DNA from: Sinorhizobium sp. A49
GTDB lineage: Bacteria; Pseudomonadota; Alphaproteobacteria; Rhizobiales; Rhizobiaceae
Direction: 5' to 3'
Length of the DNA stretch: 64,000 nt
Assembly: GCF_002002725.1 (NCBI RefSeq)
Contig: NZ_MUNW01000059.1
Location: forward strand, 327,675-391,674
Numbering within the stretch: position 1 is the first letter of the stretch; each line of letters opens with the position of its first letter. The translations under genes and the position numbers were made by a program. This document shows positions 7,885-17,446 of this stretch, piece after piece. The notes under the pieces were generated by a model. That model was given only the letters and a program-made list of their open reading frames with translations, made no database searches and had not been told where the DNA came from.

Positions 7885-9483
7885 CTAGAACAGGCTGCCT
7901 TGCTTGGACGGGCCGCCACCGCCGTCACCTGCTTTCGGCTGCTTCTTCCTGGTCGCCGCCTGCGCCGGGGGCTCACCGCCTTCGCCGGCAATCGCCGAAA
8001 CGCTGCCGTCGGCAAATTCCAGCGACAGCGCCATTCCCGGCGCAACGGCGGCAGCGTGGCGTACCGGCCCCCCCTCGCCGTCGCGCACCAGCGCAAAACC
8101 GCGTTGCAGGACGTTGCGATAGGATAGCGACTGCAGGATGCGGTCCTGCGCGGCGATGACGCCCGTCAACCGGCGGATATCCGTGCGGATCGCTGCGTCG
8201 GAGCGGGCGGCGAGACCGGCGACACGATCGTTCGAGCGGTGGATCTGGGCGAGCAGGCGCGACGGTAGTCCGCGCAACGAGGCTTCCGCCGCCGACACGC
8301 GCGACTGCCCCCGGTGGACCTGCCGTTCGACGACCCGGTCCGCACGGCTCATCGCATCGTTGATCCGCTGCCGGCGATCGCCGAGCCTTGCCTTGAGCAA
8401 ATCCGGCCGCAGTTCGGCGGAAGCGCGTTCGAACAGCCGGCGCTTGTTTACGGTGTTCATCATCAGCCCGCGCCCGAGGCCGAGTGCAGCCTCGTCGAAA
8501 CGACGGCGCGGCAGCGCCAGCAACTGGTCCAGCGACGGCAGCGCACGGGCAAGAGACCGCACCGCCTGACGGCGGTTTTCCATCTGCCTGACGACGCCGG
8601 CTTTCAGCCGCGCCGAAAGGCCGGAAACCTCCGCTTCAAGATCGGCCTTGACCGGCACGGCCATTTCCGCCGCCCCCGTCGGCGTCGGTGCCCGCTGGTC
8701 TGCCGCATAGTCGATCAGCGTCCAGTCGGTCTCGTGCCCGACGGCCGAGATCAAGGGGATGACGGACGCGGCTGCGGCGCGCACGACCGCCTCGTCGTTG
8801 AAACCCCAGAGATCCTCGAGACTGCCGCCGCCGCGCGCGACGATCAGGACATCAGGCCGGGCAATCGGTCCTCCGGGTTCACATTCGTTGAAGCCGCGAA
8901 TAGCGGCTGCCACTTCGTCGCCTGAACCCTCCCCTTGGACCCTGACCGGCCACACGACCACGTGGACCGGAAACCGGTCGGCGATGCGGTGGAGAATATC
9001 GCGAATGACGGCGCCGGTCGGCGAGGTCACCACGCCGATCACCCTGGGCATATAGGGCAGCGGCCGTTTGCGCGCTGCGTCGAACAGGCCCTCGGCGCCG
9101 AGCTTGCGCTTGCGCTCTTCGAGCAGTGCCATCAGCGCGCCGGCACCGGCCGGCTCCAGCGTCTCGATGACGATCTGGTATTTCGACGAACCGGGGAAGG
9201 TCGTGACCTTACCGGTGGCGATCACTTCCATGCCCTCTTCCGGCCGGAAGCGCAGGCGCGAGAACGTGCCCTTCCAGATCACCGCATCGATACGCGCCCG
9301 GTCGTCCTTGAGCGCGAAATAGGCGTGCCCCGAAGAATGCGGCCCGCGATAGCCCGAGATTTCGCCGCGCACACGGACCTGATCGAAGGCCTGCTCGACC
9401 GTGCGCTTGATCGAGCCGGAAAGCTCGGAGACCGAGTATTCGGCGAGGTTGCTCGGAGAATCGTTGTCGAAGATGGAGCTCAT
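7885..9483 (-). CDS. xseA: Exodeoxyribonuclease VII large subunit
   Basis: The 532-residue protein starts with an OB-fold ([45 protein letters not shown] region), followed by the catalytic domain with [32 protein letters not shown] and [25 protein letters not shown], then a long coiled-coil region. These are diagnostic XseA blocks. With the small subunit XseB it degrades single-stranded DNA from both ends. The start [10 protein letters not shown] (ATG at 9483) is chosen; the open frame extends 75 codons upstream into sequence that does not resemble XseA. xseB is not in this window. Confidence 0.96.
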   Translation of the reverse strand: MSSIFDNDSPSNLAEYSVSELSGSIKRTVEQAFDQVRVRGEISGYRGPHSSGHAYFALKDDRARIDAVIWKGTFSRLRFRPEEGMEVIATGKVTTFPGSSKYQIVIETLEPAGAGALMALLEERKRKLGAEGLFDAARKRPLPYMPRVIGVVTSPTGAVIRDILHRIADRFPVHVVVWPVRVQGEGSGDEVAAAIRGFNECEPGGPIARPDVLIVARGGGSLEDLWGFNDEAVVRAAAASVIPLISAVGHETDWTLIDYAADQRAPTPTGAAEMAVPVKADLEAEVSGLSARLKAGVVRQMENRRQAVRSLARALPSLDQLLALPRRRFDEAALGLGRGLMMNTVNKRRLFERASAELRPDLLKARLGDRRQRINDAMSRADRVVERQVHRGQSRVSAAEASLRGLPSRLLAQIHRSNDRVAGLAARSDAAIRTDIRRLTGVIAAQDRILQSLSYRNVLQRGFALVRDGEGGPVRHAAAVAPGMALSLEFADGSVSAIAGEGGEPPAQAATRKKQPKAGDGGGGPSKQGSLF

Positions 9484-9557
9484 TGCGCATTTGTAGACGA
9501 CCTGGGGCGCAAGGTCAGCAAACAGGTGAAGCTTTCTACCGGTTTCTTGCTGCGCAA

Positions 9558-11396
9558 TTATGGCTTGAGCGCGTAGAGCAGGATGCTGGAGCGCGGGGAG
9601 ACCGGTAGCGGCGTCAGAAAGTCCGGCACACTGCCGGCGGCAAGCTGCCCGTAGAGGCCTTGCGGCTCTCGTTTGGCGATCATATCCGTCTGAAAATCGT
9701 TTGCGCAAAATGCGAGTATCGGATCATGCAGCTTGCTCAGCATCGCTTTGGCATTGAAGAGCGGCGCCAGTCCGATCTTCAGCTCCATCAGCATGCCATC
9801 GGCATTGCGGTGGTAGGGTGCGGCCAAGACATGGTGGTTCGTGTATCGGAGGATGGAAGCGCCGATGTCCGAAGGGCCGACGATCGTGGATGGCGGAAGG
9901 CCCTCGATGTCGGAAAGAGCTGATGGCGTCAGGCAGCGTTGCGTATTGGACACTTGCCGTGTCTCCAGAGCGGCAAGACCGTTGCTTGCAAGGGTACCGC
10001 CAACTGCCCAGACCGTTGGCACGGACAAAATCAGGACGAGCACATAGGCGAGCGACGCCCCCACCCCCCGGCTTCCGCCCTGCGACCGGGTGCGCAGATC
10101 GACGAGCAGAAGCGACAGCGGCAAGATCGCCAGAAGGTTGGAAAACACCATCGCCCGGACCTGGACCAGGGCAATGGCAAGGTTGGAAGCGACAAGAGCA
10201 AAGAGAATGAGGTGCAACCTGACCCTATCACCCTGCCAGATGCGCCAGGCACAAACGAGCGATGCGAAAGCGCCGCAGAAATAATAGGTGCCGATGGTTT
10301 CAGGCTGCTGTGCCAGCACTGTCGAAAAGGATTGCGCCTCGGTGACATTGTCAAGCCAGAGTTCCACCAACAGCGGGTCGAGGCCGGCAAGGGGATTGCC
10401 AAGGCATTGGGGGGCGACAACGAGGGCGACCATGAGGACGCAACAGGCACTCGCCGCCAATGCGCCGAACCGGGTGGGTTTGCCGCGACCGCTTGCAAAT
10501 GCTGCAGACGCAGCCAGCACCGCTCCGCCGACAAGCGCCAGGGAGTAAAAGGCGATCGAGAGATTGTCGCAGGTTACTGCGCGATAGAGGTAAGGCGGCA
10601 CCGTGAGAAAGAACATAACACTCAAAGTGGCGGCGAGCGAAAAACCGAAAGCGATGGTGGCGCGAGCGACGTCACGCCCTAAATGAGCCCACTGCAAAGC
10701 AACGATAGCGCATACGATCGCCACGAGCGGCGTCGTTTCCGCGCCGATGGCAATCGCCAACGCGGCGGCTGCGCCGGCAAGCGCGTAGCTGCGGACACGA
10801 TACTGCATGTCCACCAGCATCGCGGCCATCGCTGCAGCAAGGACTAGCTGCACGTTGTGGTGATCGATCGCTCCGCCGAGAAATCGGTTGCCGGTGACCA
10901 CAAAGAACGCCGTCAGGACGAAGCAGAAATGCATGCATTGCGTCCCGCTGATTCGACGGCCAGCGAGGCCCATGGCGACCAGCAAGGGAATGGCAAGAAA
11001 GATCGGCCAGATCGCAAGGGCCAGCACCTCGGCACTGCCAGGTTCGAAGACCGGCCTGAACAAGGATATCAGTCCGGCGATCGGCAGGTCGATCAGGCGC
11101 GACCAGTGCATCTGCGTGCCGCCTTCCAGACCGAGACGAAGCTGAACAAGGTCGTACCAGCCTTGACCGTTGAGGAGGTCACGCACCTGAACCAGTCGCA
11201 TCACGTCGTCATTGTCCTGGCCGACGTAATCGGCAGCACGGAAGAACCGGGTAATCAAAACCAAAACGACGGGCATGCCATAAAACAGTGTCATCCACCG
11301 CAAGCTCGACCAGAACCGCTTTTCTGCGCTCGCTGCTTCCGGTTCCTGACGTATCGCAATTCTATCCAGCATCTGCCTTGGCCCCTGTGTGCTCAT
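9558..11396 (-). CDS. GT-C-type polytopic membrane protein, candidate glycosyltransferase
   Basis: A 612-residue protein with about twelve hydrophobic segments and a soluble C-terminal tail. The first membrane helix (about residues 34-52) is followed by [19 protein letters not shown], placing an acidic DNDD cluster (61-64) in the first extracytoplasmic loop. That is where GT-C transferases (PMT, ArnT, STT3) keep their catalytic acidic residue. The loop continues with [18 protein letters not shown], a block shared by a family of uncharacterised alphaproteobacterial GT-C-like proteins. It would use a polyprenyl-phosphate sugar on the periplasmic side. The divergent operon encodes a polyprenyl-phosphate glycosyltransferase-like protein and a small exporter, which supports this. 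Confidence 0.65.
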   Translation of the reverse strand: MSTQGPRQMLDRIAIRQEPEAASAEKRFWSSLRWMTLFYGMPVVLVLITRFFRAADYVGQDNDDVMRLVQVRDLLNGQGWYDLVQLRLGLEGGTQMHWSRLIDLPIAGLISLFRPVFEPGSAEVLALAIWPIFLAIPLLVAMGLAGRRISGTQCMHFCFVLTAFFVVTGNRFLGGAIDHHNVQLVLAAAMAAMLVDMQYRVRSYALAGAAAALAIAIGAETTPLVAIVCAIVALQWAHLGRDVARATIAFGFSLAATLSVMFFLTVPPYLYRAVTCDNLSIAFYSLALVGGAVLAASAAFASGRGKPTRFGALAASACCVLMVALVVAPQCLGNPLAGLDPLLVELWLDNVTEAQSFSTVLAQQPETIGTYYFCGAFASLVCAWRIWQGDRVRLHLILFALVASNLAIALVQVRAMVFSNLLAILPLSLLLVDLRTRSQGGSRGVGASLAYVLVLILSVPTVWAVGGTLASNGLAALETRQVSNTQRCLTPSALSDIEGLPPSTIVGPSDIGASILRYTNHHVLAAPYHRNADGMLMELKIGLAPLFNAKAMLSKLHDPILAFCANDFQTDMIAKREPQGLYGQLAAGSVPDFLTPLPVSPRSSILLYALKP

Positions 11397-11538
11397 GAGC
11401 CTACGCGGACATGATCAAAGAACGGTAAAGTCAGGCTGAATGGCTGGTGCTACGGGCGTCGGCGCGGCGGCCCACCTTGGCGTGTTGTTAACCGGCAACG
11501 CCTATCATGTCTCGATACTCTCGAAAACGAGCCGCCCT

Positions 11539-12537
11539 ATGTTTGAATCCTTAAGCATTGCTGTCCTACTGCCCTGCTACAACGAAGCCTCGACCATCGG
11601 TCGCGTCGTGCGAGAATTCAAAGCCGCACTGCCGACGGCGAGCATTCATGTCTTCGACAACAACTCGACGGACGGAACTGCGCTGCAGGCCATGCTCGCC
11701 GGTGCGACAGTCGTTCGCGAGAGGAGACAGGGCAAGGGCCACGTCGTTCGGCGGATGTTTGCCGACATCGACGCGGATATCTATCTGATGGCGGATGGCG
11801 ACGGCACCTACTCGCCGGCAGACGCGGAAGACCTGATCCGAACCCTCATCACCGAGCAGGCGGACATGGTTGTCGGCACACGCCGCAACATTCGCAACGA
11901 TGCCGGCAGGCAAGGCCACGCTTTCGGAAACACGCTGTTCAATTTCCTCTACCGTTCGATCTTTGGCACGGATTTCAGCGATATCTTTTCCGGTTATCGC
12001 GTGTTCTCGCGACGGTTCGTGAAGAGCTTTCCGGCGATTTCGGCCGGTTTCGAGATCGAAACCGAGATGTCGGTGCATGCCTCGCGGTTGAAACTGCCGG
12101 TCAACGAGCTAGAACTCGACTATGGCAGGCGTCCCGAAGGCTCCCATTCCAAGCTCTCCACCTTCCGCGACGGCGCCAAGATCCTCTGGATGTTCGCGAT
12201 GCTGATGAAAGAAACACGGCCCTTCACCTTCTTCGGCCTGATAAGTCTCGCGTTCATGGCTGCGAGCTTGACGTTCATGACGCCGGTGCTGATCGAGTAT
12301 TTCCACACGGGCCTGGTTCCCCGCATGCCGACCTGGGTGCTTTCCATGGTGCTGCTGCTGACGTCGATCATGATGTTTACCGCCGGGCTGATCCTTGATT
12401 CCGTTTCCCGGGCACGCATCGAGCAACTGCGCCTTCATTACATGGCGACCGACCAGCGATCCGCGCGGGAGACTACCGATAAAAAAGCTGCCGCCCCGCA
12501 ACGCCGTGCCCACCGCCGTGGATCCGACGCCGCTTAA
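11539..12537 (+). CDS. Family 2 glycosyltransferase, polyprenyl-phosphate type
   Basis: The 332-residue protein has a GT2 domain: IAVLLPCYNEASTIGRVV, VFDNNSTDGT, RRQGKGHVVRRM (about 62-72) and the metal-binding LMADGDGTY (Asp86, Asp88). The region FSGYRVFSRRFVKSFP and FEIETEMSVHA resembles dolichyl/undecaprenyl-phosphate mannose or glucose synthases. Two C-terminal membrane segments follow (FFGLISLAFMAASL and VLSMVLLLTSIMMF). It likely moves a sugar from a nucleotide donor to undecaprenyl phosphate on the cytoplasmic face. ATG at 11539 is chosen; an in-frame ATG at 11440 would add 33 atypical residues. Confidence 0.82.
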   Translation: MFESLSIAVLLPCYNEASTIGRVVREFKAALPTASIHVFDNNSTDGTALQAMLAGATVVRERRQGKGHVVRRMFADIDADIYLMADGDGTYSPADAEDLIRTLITEQADMVVGTRRNIRNDAGRQGHAFGNTLFNFLYRSIFGTDFSDIFSGYRVFSRRFVKSFPAISAGFEIETEMSVHASRLKLPVNELELDYGRRPEGSHSKLSTFRDGAKILWMFAMLMKETRPFTFFGLISLAFMAASLTFMTPVLIEYFHTGLVPRMPTWVLSMVLLLTSIMMFTAGLILDSVSRARIEQLRLHYMATDQRSARETTDKKAAAPQRRAHRRGSDAA

Positions 12538-12550
12538 GCTCACGAGAAAC

Positions 12551-13261
12551 ATGGAACGACTGCCGATGAACCGTGAAACGACCAACCGCATACGCTTCGT
12601 CCTCGAAGACATTCTGCCGCCGTTTCTGAGAGATTCTCGGCTGTTCAAGGGCGTGGCGAGCCTTGCTTGGGGCGAGCATATCGCCCATCTCGCGCGGTTT
12701 CGCGAACGCGCCCCTTTCCTCACGGCTTCGGAATACGAGCAGCTCTACAGAAAGCATCCGCGCGTTCACAAAGGCACGGATAATTCCGAAGCCTGCGTTC
12801 GCAAGATTGCCGCCGAAGTGAGCGGCTCATCCGTATGCGACGTCGGTTGCGGCACCGGTGTGCTGCTGAAGCACATCCGAGGTGCCAATCCCGATTTGCA
12901 GCGACTTGCGGGCGTCGATTTCGCCATTGACGACGCGGCCCAGATCGAGGGCGTGGAATACGTCGCGGCGATGATCGAAGAGCTTCCCTTCGATGACGGT
13001 GAATTCGATACTGTCGTTTGCACGCATGTCATCGAGCACATTCTCGACTATCGCAAGGCGATCGCCGAACTGCGGCGCATCACCCGGCAACGGCTGATAA
13101 TTGTCGTCCCGCGCGAACGGGAATATCGCTACACTTTCAATCCCCACTTCAACTTCTTCCCCTACACCCACTCCTTCCTGCGCGCGATGCACCCCGTGCC
13201 GGCACGGCACGAGTGCATCGATATCGGCCGGGATATTTTCTACTGCGAAGACAGGATCTAG
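12551..13261 (+). CDS. Class I SAM-dependent methyltransferase
   Basis: The 236-residue protein contains motif I SSVCDVGCGTGVLLKHI (about 94-110), an acidic ligand in LAGVDFAIDD, and motif FDTVVCTHVIEHILDYRKAIAELRRI, the standard class I SAM-binding set. The N-terminal 60 residues are family-specific and possibly help substrate binding. It begins 13 bases after the glycosyltransferase stop; ATG at 12566 is a second possible start. A sugar or lipid-linked glycan is a reasonable acceptor from context, but this is inference. Confidence 0.8.
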   Translation: MERLPMNRETTNRIRFVLEDILPPFLRDSRLFKGVASLAWGEHIAHLARFRERAPFLTASEYEQLYRKHPRVHKGTDNSEACVRKIAAEVSGSSVCDVGCGTGVLLKHIRGANPDLQRLAGVDFAIDDAAQIEGVEYVAAMIEELPFDDGEFDTVVCTHVIEHILDYRKAIAELRRITRQRLIIVVPREREYRYTFNPHFNFFPYTHSFLRAMHPVPARHECIDIGRDIFYCEDRI

Positions 13262-13281
13262 CCGATGCAAGGCGCTGAGCT

Positions 13282-13644
13282 ATGAACCTCAATCTCGCCC
13301 CCGCTGTCTGGTTCGGCCTGTTCTTCACGCCAGTTCTGATCTCGGCCGGACAGATCCTCTTCAAGCTGACAAGCGCCAAGACGGGGCGCGCCGACGCGCA
13401 AGGCCTGCTGGCGCTCCTGTTCACCCCGACACTGCTGACGGCCCTTGTCGTCTACGGTATCGGCACGATCATCTGGATCTTCACCATCAAGTCGGTACCA
13501 CTGACCATCGCCTATTCGTTCATGGCTATGACCTTCTGCATCGTACCCCTGCTTGCCGCCGTCTTCCTCGGCGAAACCCTGACGCTGCGTTATGCCGCCG
13601 GTGCCGTACTGATCATCGGCGGCATGATCATCATCAACTCCTGA
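13282..13644 (+). CDS. Small EamA/ArnE-like membrane transporter
   Basis: A 120-residue protein with four predicted helices, half the size of a normal DMT exporter. It contains ISAGQILFKLTSAKTG near the N terminus and VPLTIAYSFMAMTFCIVPLLAAVFLGE in the second half. Both resemble the SMR/ArnE-type subunits that flip undecaprenyl-phosphate-linked sugars. It lies 20 bases behind the methyltransferase gene, in the glycosyltransferase operon, so a role in translocating the lipid-linked sugar to the periplasm is the simplest reading. Such small proteins act as dimers or heterodimers. Confidence 0.72.
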   Translation: MNLNLAPAVWFGLFFTPVLISAGQILFKLTSAKTGRADAQGLLALLFTPTLLTALVVYGIGTIIWIFTIKSVPLTIAYSFMAMTFCIVPLLAAVFLGETLTLRYAAGAVLIIGGMIIINS

Positions 13645-13660
13645 TGGCGACGCACGTGTC

Positions 13661-13873
13661 ATGATGATCATCGCCTCCTCGTTCGTACTCGGACTGTTAG
13701 CAGCCGGCCTGCGCTCGCCTCGCACCTGCCTGCTCGTCGCCGGCGCGCTCTGCATCCTGTCCAGTGCCGCCGGAGACTGGTGCGAAGTCGCAGCGGCGAT
13801 AGGCGGCTACAACATGGGTATTGCGCTCGCATTGTGCGGCGCCATCGCTGTCGGATTGCCACACGACCGCTAG
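13661..13873 (+). CDS. Small two-helix membrane protein, unknown function
   Basis: A 70-residue hydrophobic protein with two predicted helices (about 4-33 and 44-65). It starts 16 bases after the ArnE-like gene and ends seven bases before the convergent XRE gene. I do not recognise the family. Position suggests an accessory subunit for the small transporter. The compact fit in the operon supports it being real, though short length keeps confidence moderate. Confidence 0.5.
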   Translation: MMIIASSFVLGLLAAGLRSPRTCLLVAGALCILSSAAGDWCEVAAAIGGYNMGIALALCGAIAVGLPHDR

Positions 13874-13879
13874 GCTCGT

Positions 13880-14659
13880 TCAGCCCTTTCTTTCGAAGAA
13901 GTTTTTCGTTTCCTCATCGGCCGGGAAGAAGGATTCGATCAGAACACCTTCCACCAGGGCGTCCTGCGTCGAACCGAAGGTCTGGAGGGTGGTGATGAAG
14001 CTCAAGGTCACCGGCCCGACCCGTAACTCGACCGGCAAGACCGGCAGCCGATCGGTATCCGGATAGTTTTCGACCGCCCGCTTGACGGCGGGATCGGCCG
14101 CAAGTCTCTCCAGCCTCTTGCCAAGACGGCTCTTTGGCCCCTGAAGCCAGGCTTCCGTGCGCACGCGCTGGACAAGATCGGCGGCCGCAGCCTCCCAGTT
14201 GACGACAAGGGAGCGGACATTCTCCGAGGAGAGAAAGGCATCGAGAAAGTTCTGGCCGGGGTTGAAGGGCACATCGGCGGAGACGGCGAGTGCTGCCAAT
14301 GCGGGATTGACGATCAGCAGCGTGTATTCGTGATCGAGCACCAGGCCCGGATAGGGATCATGGCGGGCAAGGATGAGCCGGATGGCATTGGCGACGGCCG
14401 GCGGCATGGTATCGAGCCCGGACGCCGGGCGCGTCGTCATGCGTGGACGAAAACCGGCGGCCGAAAACAGCGTGCCCTGGTCGCGGGCAGGAATGTCGAG
14501 CACCGAGGCCAGCCGCAGGATCATGCCTTCCGATGGCCTCGAGCGGCCTGTCTCGAGGAACGAGAGGTGCCGCGTCGAGATGCCGGCAGCGACTGCCAGA
14601 TCAAGCTGGCTCATGCGACGATGCCCGCGCCATTCCTTCAGGTGATTGCCGAATTCCAT
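13880..14659 (-). CDS. XRE-family regulator with MmyB-like sensor domain
   Basis: The 259-residue protein has an N-terminal helix-turn-helix (FGNHLKEWRGHRRMSQLDLAVAAGISTRHLSFLETGRSRPS) and a C-terminal domain of the MmyB type, which in relatives is a PAS-like fold binding a fatty acid or other small ligand. ATG at 14659 is the start; a TTG immediately upstream is less likely. Its divergent neighbour is a small membrane protein, and the intergenic region holds three TTAC...GTAA palindromes that are strong operator candidates. It likely represses both genes. Confidence 0.88.
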   Translation of the reverse strand: MEFGNHLKEWRGHRRMSQLDLAVAAGISTRHLSFLETGRSRPSEGMILRLASVLDIPARDQGTLFSAAGFRPRMTTRPASGLDTMPPAVANAIRLILARHDPYPGLVLDHEYTLLIVNPALAALAVSADVPFNPGQNFLDAFLSSENVRSLVVNWEAAAADLVQRVRTEAWLQGPKSRLGKRLERLAADPAVKRAVENYPDTDRLPVLPVELRVGPVTLSFITTLQTFGSTQDALVEGVLIESFFPADEETKNFFERKG

Positions 14660-14713
14660 CAATAAAGACCTCCGTTGCGCCGGCAGATTGGCGCAGGCGC
14701 TGCGTAAAATCCA

Positions 14714-14728
14714 TTACCTCAGAGGTAA
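14714..14728. promoter_or_regulatory. XRE operator 1 (perfect palindrome)
   Basis: TTACCTCAGAGGTAA is a perfect 7-bp inverted repeat around one central base. It lies 55 bases upstream of the XRE start codon. Two related palindromes follow at intervals of about 24 and 23 bp. Confidence 0.65.
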
Positions 14729-14738
14729 ATGGATTCCC

Positions 14739-14752
14739 TTACCCCAACGTAA
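14739..14752. promoter_or_regulatory. XRE operator 2 (degenerate)
   Basis: TTACCCCAACGTAA keeps the outer TTAC...GTAA of the neighbouring operators with a divergent centre. Its centre is about 24 bp from operator 1 and 23 bp from operator 3. Confidence 0.5.
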
Positions 14753-14760
14753 GTCCTCCA

Positions 14761-14775
14761 TTACCTCAGACGTAA
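14761..14775. promoter_or_regulatory. XRE operator 3
   Basis: TTACCTCAGACGTAA differs from operator 1 at one position. It lies 60 bases upstream of the membrane protein start at 14835, so it probably covers that promoter. Confidence 0.6.
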
Positions 14776-14834
14776 TTGGTTTGATGATCGCGAGGCGGCA
14801 CCATCCCGATATCGACAAACCAATGGAGCCTGAC

Positions 14835-15242
14835 ATGCTGAACCTTTCCAACCGCAGCCTGCTCAACAAGACCTTCCTCGCCGATGGCGCTTTTTCGCTC
14901 CTGTCCGGCGCGGTTCTCATCCTCGGTGCAGCCCAGCTCGCCGCCCTCATCGGTCCGTTCGCCACACCGGTGATGATGAAGCTGATCGGCGTCGGGCTCC
15001 TGGCCTGGGGGATCTTCCACCTCTCGGCCGCCCGCAACGGCGGCCCGGTATCAGCTGCCGCACGGGTCAGCATCGGCGGCGACATCCTGTGGCAGGTCGC
15101 GAGCCTTGCTCTGCTTGCGACCGCCTATGCCTCGCTGACACCCATCGGCATCGGTCTTGTCATCGTCGGCATTATCGGTGTCGCAGATTTCCTGTTCTTC
15201 AAGCTGAAGGGCTTTTCGAGGGAGCGCGCGGCGCTTGCCTGA
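14835..15242 (+). CDS. Four-helix membrane protein, unknown function
   Basis: A 135-residue protein with four predicted transmembrane helices and the pattern LADGAFSLLSGAVLILGAAQLAALIG, reminiscent of small uncharacterised rhizobial membrane proteins. ATG at 14835 is chosen because GGAG at 14825-14828 is six bases away; ATG at 14823 is the alternative. It is divergent from the XRE regulator and preceded by its probable operators, so it is likely the main regulated target. It ends just before a strong terminator. No enzymatic motif is visible. Confidence 0.75.
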   Translation: MLNLSNRSLLNKTFLADGAFSLLSGAVLILGAAQLAALIGPFATPVMMKLIGVGLLAWGIFHLSAARNGGPVSAAARVSIGGDILWQVASLALLATAYASLTPIGIGLVIVGIIGVADFLFFKLKGFSRERAALA

Positions 15243-15264
15243 TCTCTGATCTGACAAAAATGAG

Positions 15265-15297
15265 AAAAGCCCGCCGGCCCCGTGCCGGCGGGCTTTT
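15265..15297. terminator. Bidirectional Rho-independent terminator
   Basis: A perfect 14-bp stem (15265-15278 with 15284-15297, core GCCCGCCGGC) closes a 5-base loop. It has A-rich and T-rich flanks on both sides, so it can serve both the membrane protein gene and the convergent oxidoreductase gene. Confidence 0.9.
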
Positions 15298-15312
15298 CTT
15301 TCATTAGCCGGC

Positions 15313-16299
15313 TCAGATCTTTTCCCAACCGTCCTTGTCGCTGGCGCGGTAGATCGCGTCGATGAGCTTCTGGTTGAGCCTGGAGTTTTCGAGCGTCACC
15401 ACCTCTTCCTGCTCTCCCTTGGCAGCGCGCGCGAATGCTTCGGCCTGCAGCTTGTACTGGCGCGCGTCCTGGAAACGGAAGAGCTGGGACTGGGCGTGGT
15501 TCTGGTTGGTGAGTTCCACTTCCTCGCGGCCATAGCGATCGGCATTGAACGGCGACTTCACCTCGATAAAACCCTTGTCGCCGTGAAAAACCATGACCTG
15601 GCGGGCGGCAAGCTGGGTGGAGATATAAAAGCTCAATTCGAAATCACCGAAATCGGCGCGCACGCTCGAATAGATGTCGGTGCCGAATTCCGGATCGCGA
15701 TCGGTGCTCGCCTGCACGCGCAGCGGCTCCTTGGCTGTCACGAAACGGGTGGTGATCGTCGGGTAGACGCCGATATCCGGCAGGCCGCCGCCTCCGAGCT
15801 CGGGAATGTTGCGCATGTTGCCGGGGTCGCGGTTGAAATAGGTGAAGGCACCCTGGACGTGCCGCAGCCGGCCGATCGCCCCTTCTTCGATCAGCGAGCG
15901 GACCTTGCGCCAGACGGGGCTGTAGGTGACCATGAAGGCTTCTGCGATCAGCACCCTGTTGCGGTCGCGCGCGGCAATCAGCTGATCGATCTCGGATGCC
16001 CGAAGCGCGATCGGCTTTTCGCAGAGGACATGCTTGCCGGCATTGGCGGCCTTGATCGTCCACTCCACATGCTGCGACGTCGGCAGCGGGATATAGACCG
16101 CATCGATCGTGTCGGAGGCGAGCATCTCCTCGTAGGAGCCGAAGGCATGCGGCGCGGAAAAGCGGTCAGCCATCGCGCGCGCCTTTGCAAGGTCGCGGCT
16201 GGCGACCGCCGAAACGACGCAGTTCTCGGCGTCCTGGATGGCGGGCACGACGAGATCGCGGCCGATCTTGGCCGTGGACAGAATTCCGAAACGAAACAT
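15313..16299 (-). CDS. Gfo/Idh/MocA-family oxidoreductase
   Basis: The 328-residue protein has the N-terminal Rossmann domain ([18 protein letters not shown]), the CEKP motif containing the catalytic lysine ([10 protein letters not shown]), and the C-terminal segment [12 protein letters not shown] with the conserved Asp/Gly of the family. It would oxidise or reduce a sugar, inositol or related substrate using NAD(P). It is divergent from an aldo/keto reductase gene, suggesting a shared sugar or carbonyl metabolism role. The exact substrate cannot be read from sequence. Confidence 0.9.
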   Translation of the reverse strand: MFRFGILSTAKIGRDLVVPAIQDAENCVVSAVASRDLAKARAMADRFSAPHAFGSYEEMLASDTIDAVYIPLPTSQHVEWTIKAANAGKHVLCEKPIALRASEIDQLIAARDRNRVLIAEAFMVTYSPVWRKVRSLIEEGAIGRLRHVQGAFTYFNRDPGNMRNIPELGGGGLPDIGVYPTITTRFVTAKEPLRVQASTDRDPEFGTDIYSSVRADFGDFELSFYISTQLAARQVMVFHGDKGFIEVKSPFNADRYGREEVELTNQNHAQSQLFRFQDARQYKLQAEAFARAAKGEQEEVVTLENSRLNQKLIDAIYRASDKDGWEKI

Positions 16300-16337
16300 G
16301 GCGGGGCTCCCTGATTAAGCGCCGGAGAGTAGCTGCG

Positions 16338-16349
16338 AGGTACGTACCT
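16338..16349. promoter_or_regulatory. Palindrome in the Gfo/Idh-AKR divergent promoter
   Basis: AGGTACGTACCT is a perfect 12-bp palindrome in the 177-bp divergent gap, 39 bp upstream of the Gfo/Idh start. It could be an operator for an unlinked regulator. A 12-bp palindrome can arise by chance. Confidence 0.25.
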
Positions 16350-16476
16350 ATCAAGCGGCGACACGCGATAAAAAAGACCGGCGACAGGTGACAAACTTTG
16401 TTCGCTTGCCTTATGTTCCTGCCGGCAATCCTCCCGATCGCGCACTTGCTTTCATCCAGTCCAATGGAGCGAAACC

Positions 16477-17427
16477 ATGGAAAAACGCAGACTTGGCCGA
16501 ACCGACCTCTCCATTGCGCCGCTCGTCTTCGGCGGCAACGTCTTCGGCTGGACGGCGGACGAAAAGACCTCCTTCGCCCTTCTCGATGCCTTCTTCGATG
16601 CCGGCCTCAATGCCATCGACACCGCCGACGTCTATTCCTCCTGGGCGCCAGGAAACCAGGGCGGCGAATCCGAGACGATCATCGGAAAATGGCTGAAACA
16701 GTCCGGCCGCAGCCGCGACCAGGCGGTGATCGTCACCAAGGTCGGCTCCGAACTTGGCCCGGACCGCAAGGGGCTGTCGCGCCGATGGATCCTGCAGGCG
16801 GTTGAAGATTCGTTGCAGCGGCTGCAGACGGACTATATCGACCTTTACCTGTCGCACTGGCCCGATCCCGAAACCCCTTATGAAGAAACGCTCGCCGCCT
16901 ACGATCAGCTGCTGTCAGACGGCAAGGTGCGCGCCGTCGGCGCTTCGAACCTCAACTCGCTGCAACTGCGCGAAGCGCTTGATGTCGCCGCCAATGGCGG
17001 CCTGCCACGCTATGCGGTGCTGCAGCCGGAATACAATCTCTACGACCGCGACAGCTTCGACGGGCCCGTGCGCGATCTCTGCGTCAGCGAAGAAATCGGC
17101 GTCATCAGCTATTTTGGTCTGGCGCGCGGGTTCCTCTCCGGCAAATACCGCACCCACAAGGACCTGGAAGGCTCAGTGCGCGGCTCAGGTGTCGAAAAGT
17201 ATCTCGACGGCCGCGGCATGCGCATTCTCGGCGTTCTCGACGAGCTTGCCGAGGAAACCGGAGCGACGCAGGCCGAGATCGCACTCGCCTGGGTCCGAAA
17301 TCGCAAGGGCATCACCGCTCCCATCGCCAGCGCCACCAATCTCGACCAGTTGACGAGCCTCATCCGCTCGGCGGAGCTGACGTTGAACGACGAGGCTATG
17401 CGCAAGCTCAACGACGTCAGCGAATAA
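16477..17427 (+). CDS. Aldo/keto reductase
   Basis: The 316-residue protein follows the AKR barrel pattern. Visible catalytic residues are Asp and Tyr in NAIDTADVYSSW, Lys in VIVTKVGS and His in LYLSHWPDP, the D-Y-K-H tetrad. The C-terminal GITAPIASATNLDQLTSLI is the NADPH-binding region. It resembles the YajO/Tas-like group that reduces aldehydes with NADPH. It is followed after 19 bases by a GNAT gene and diverges from the Gfo/Idh oxidoreductase. Confidence 0.92.
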   Translation: MEKRRLGRTDLSIAPLVFGGNVFGWTADEKTSFALLDAFFDAGLNAIDTADVYSSWAPGNQGGESETIIGKWLKQSGRSRDQAVIVTKVGSELGPDRKGLSRRWILQAVEDSLQRLQTDYIDLYLSHWPDPETPYEETLAAYDQLLSDGKVRAVGASNLNSLQLREALDVAANGGLPRYAVLQPEYNLYDRDSFDGPVRDLCVSEEIGVISYFGLARGFLSGKYRTHKDLEGSVRGSGVEKYLDGRGMRILGVLDELAEETGATQAEIALAWVRNRKGITAPIASATNLDQLTSLIRSAELTLNDEAMRKLNDVSE

Positions 17428-17446
17428 CAGGGGCAAGACGAAAGCC

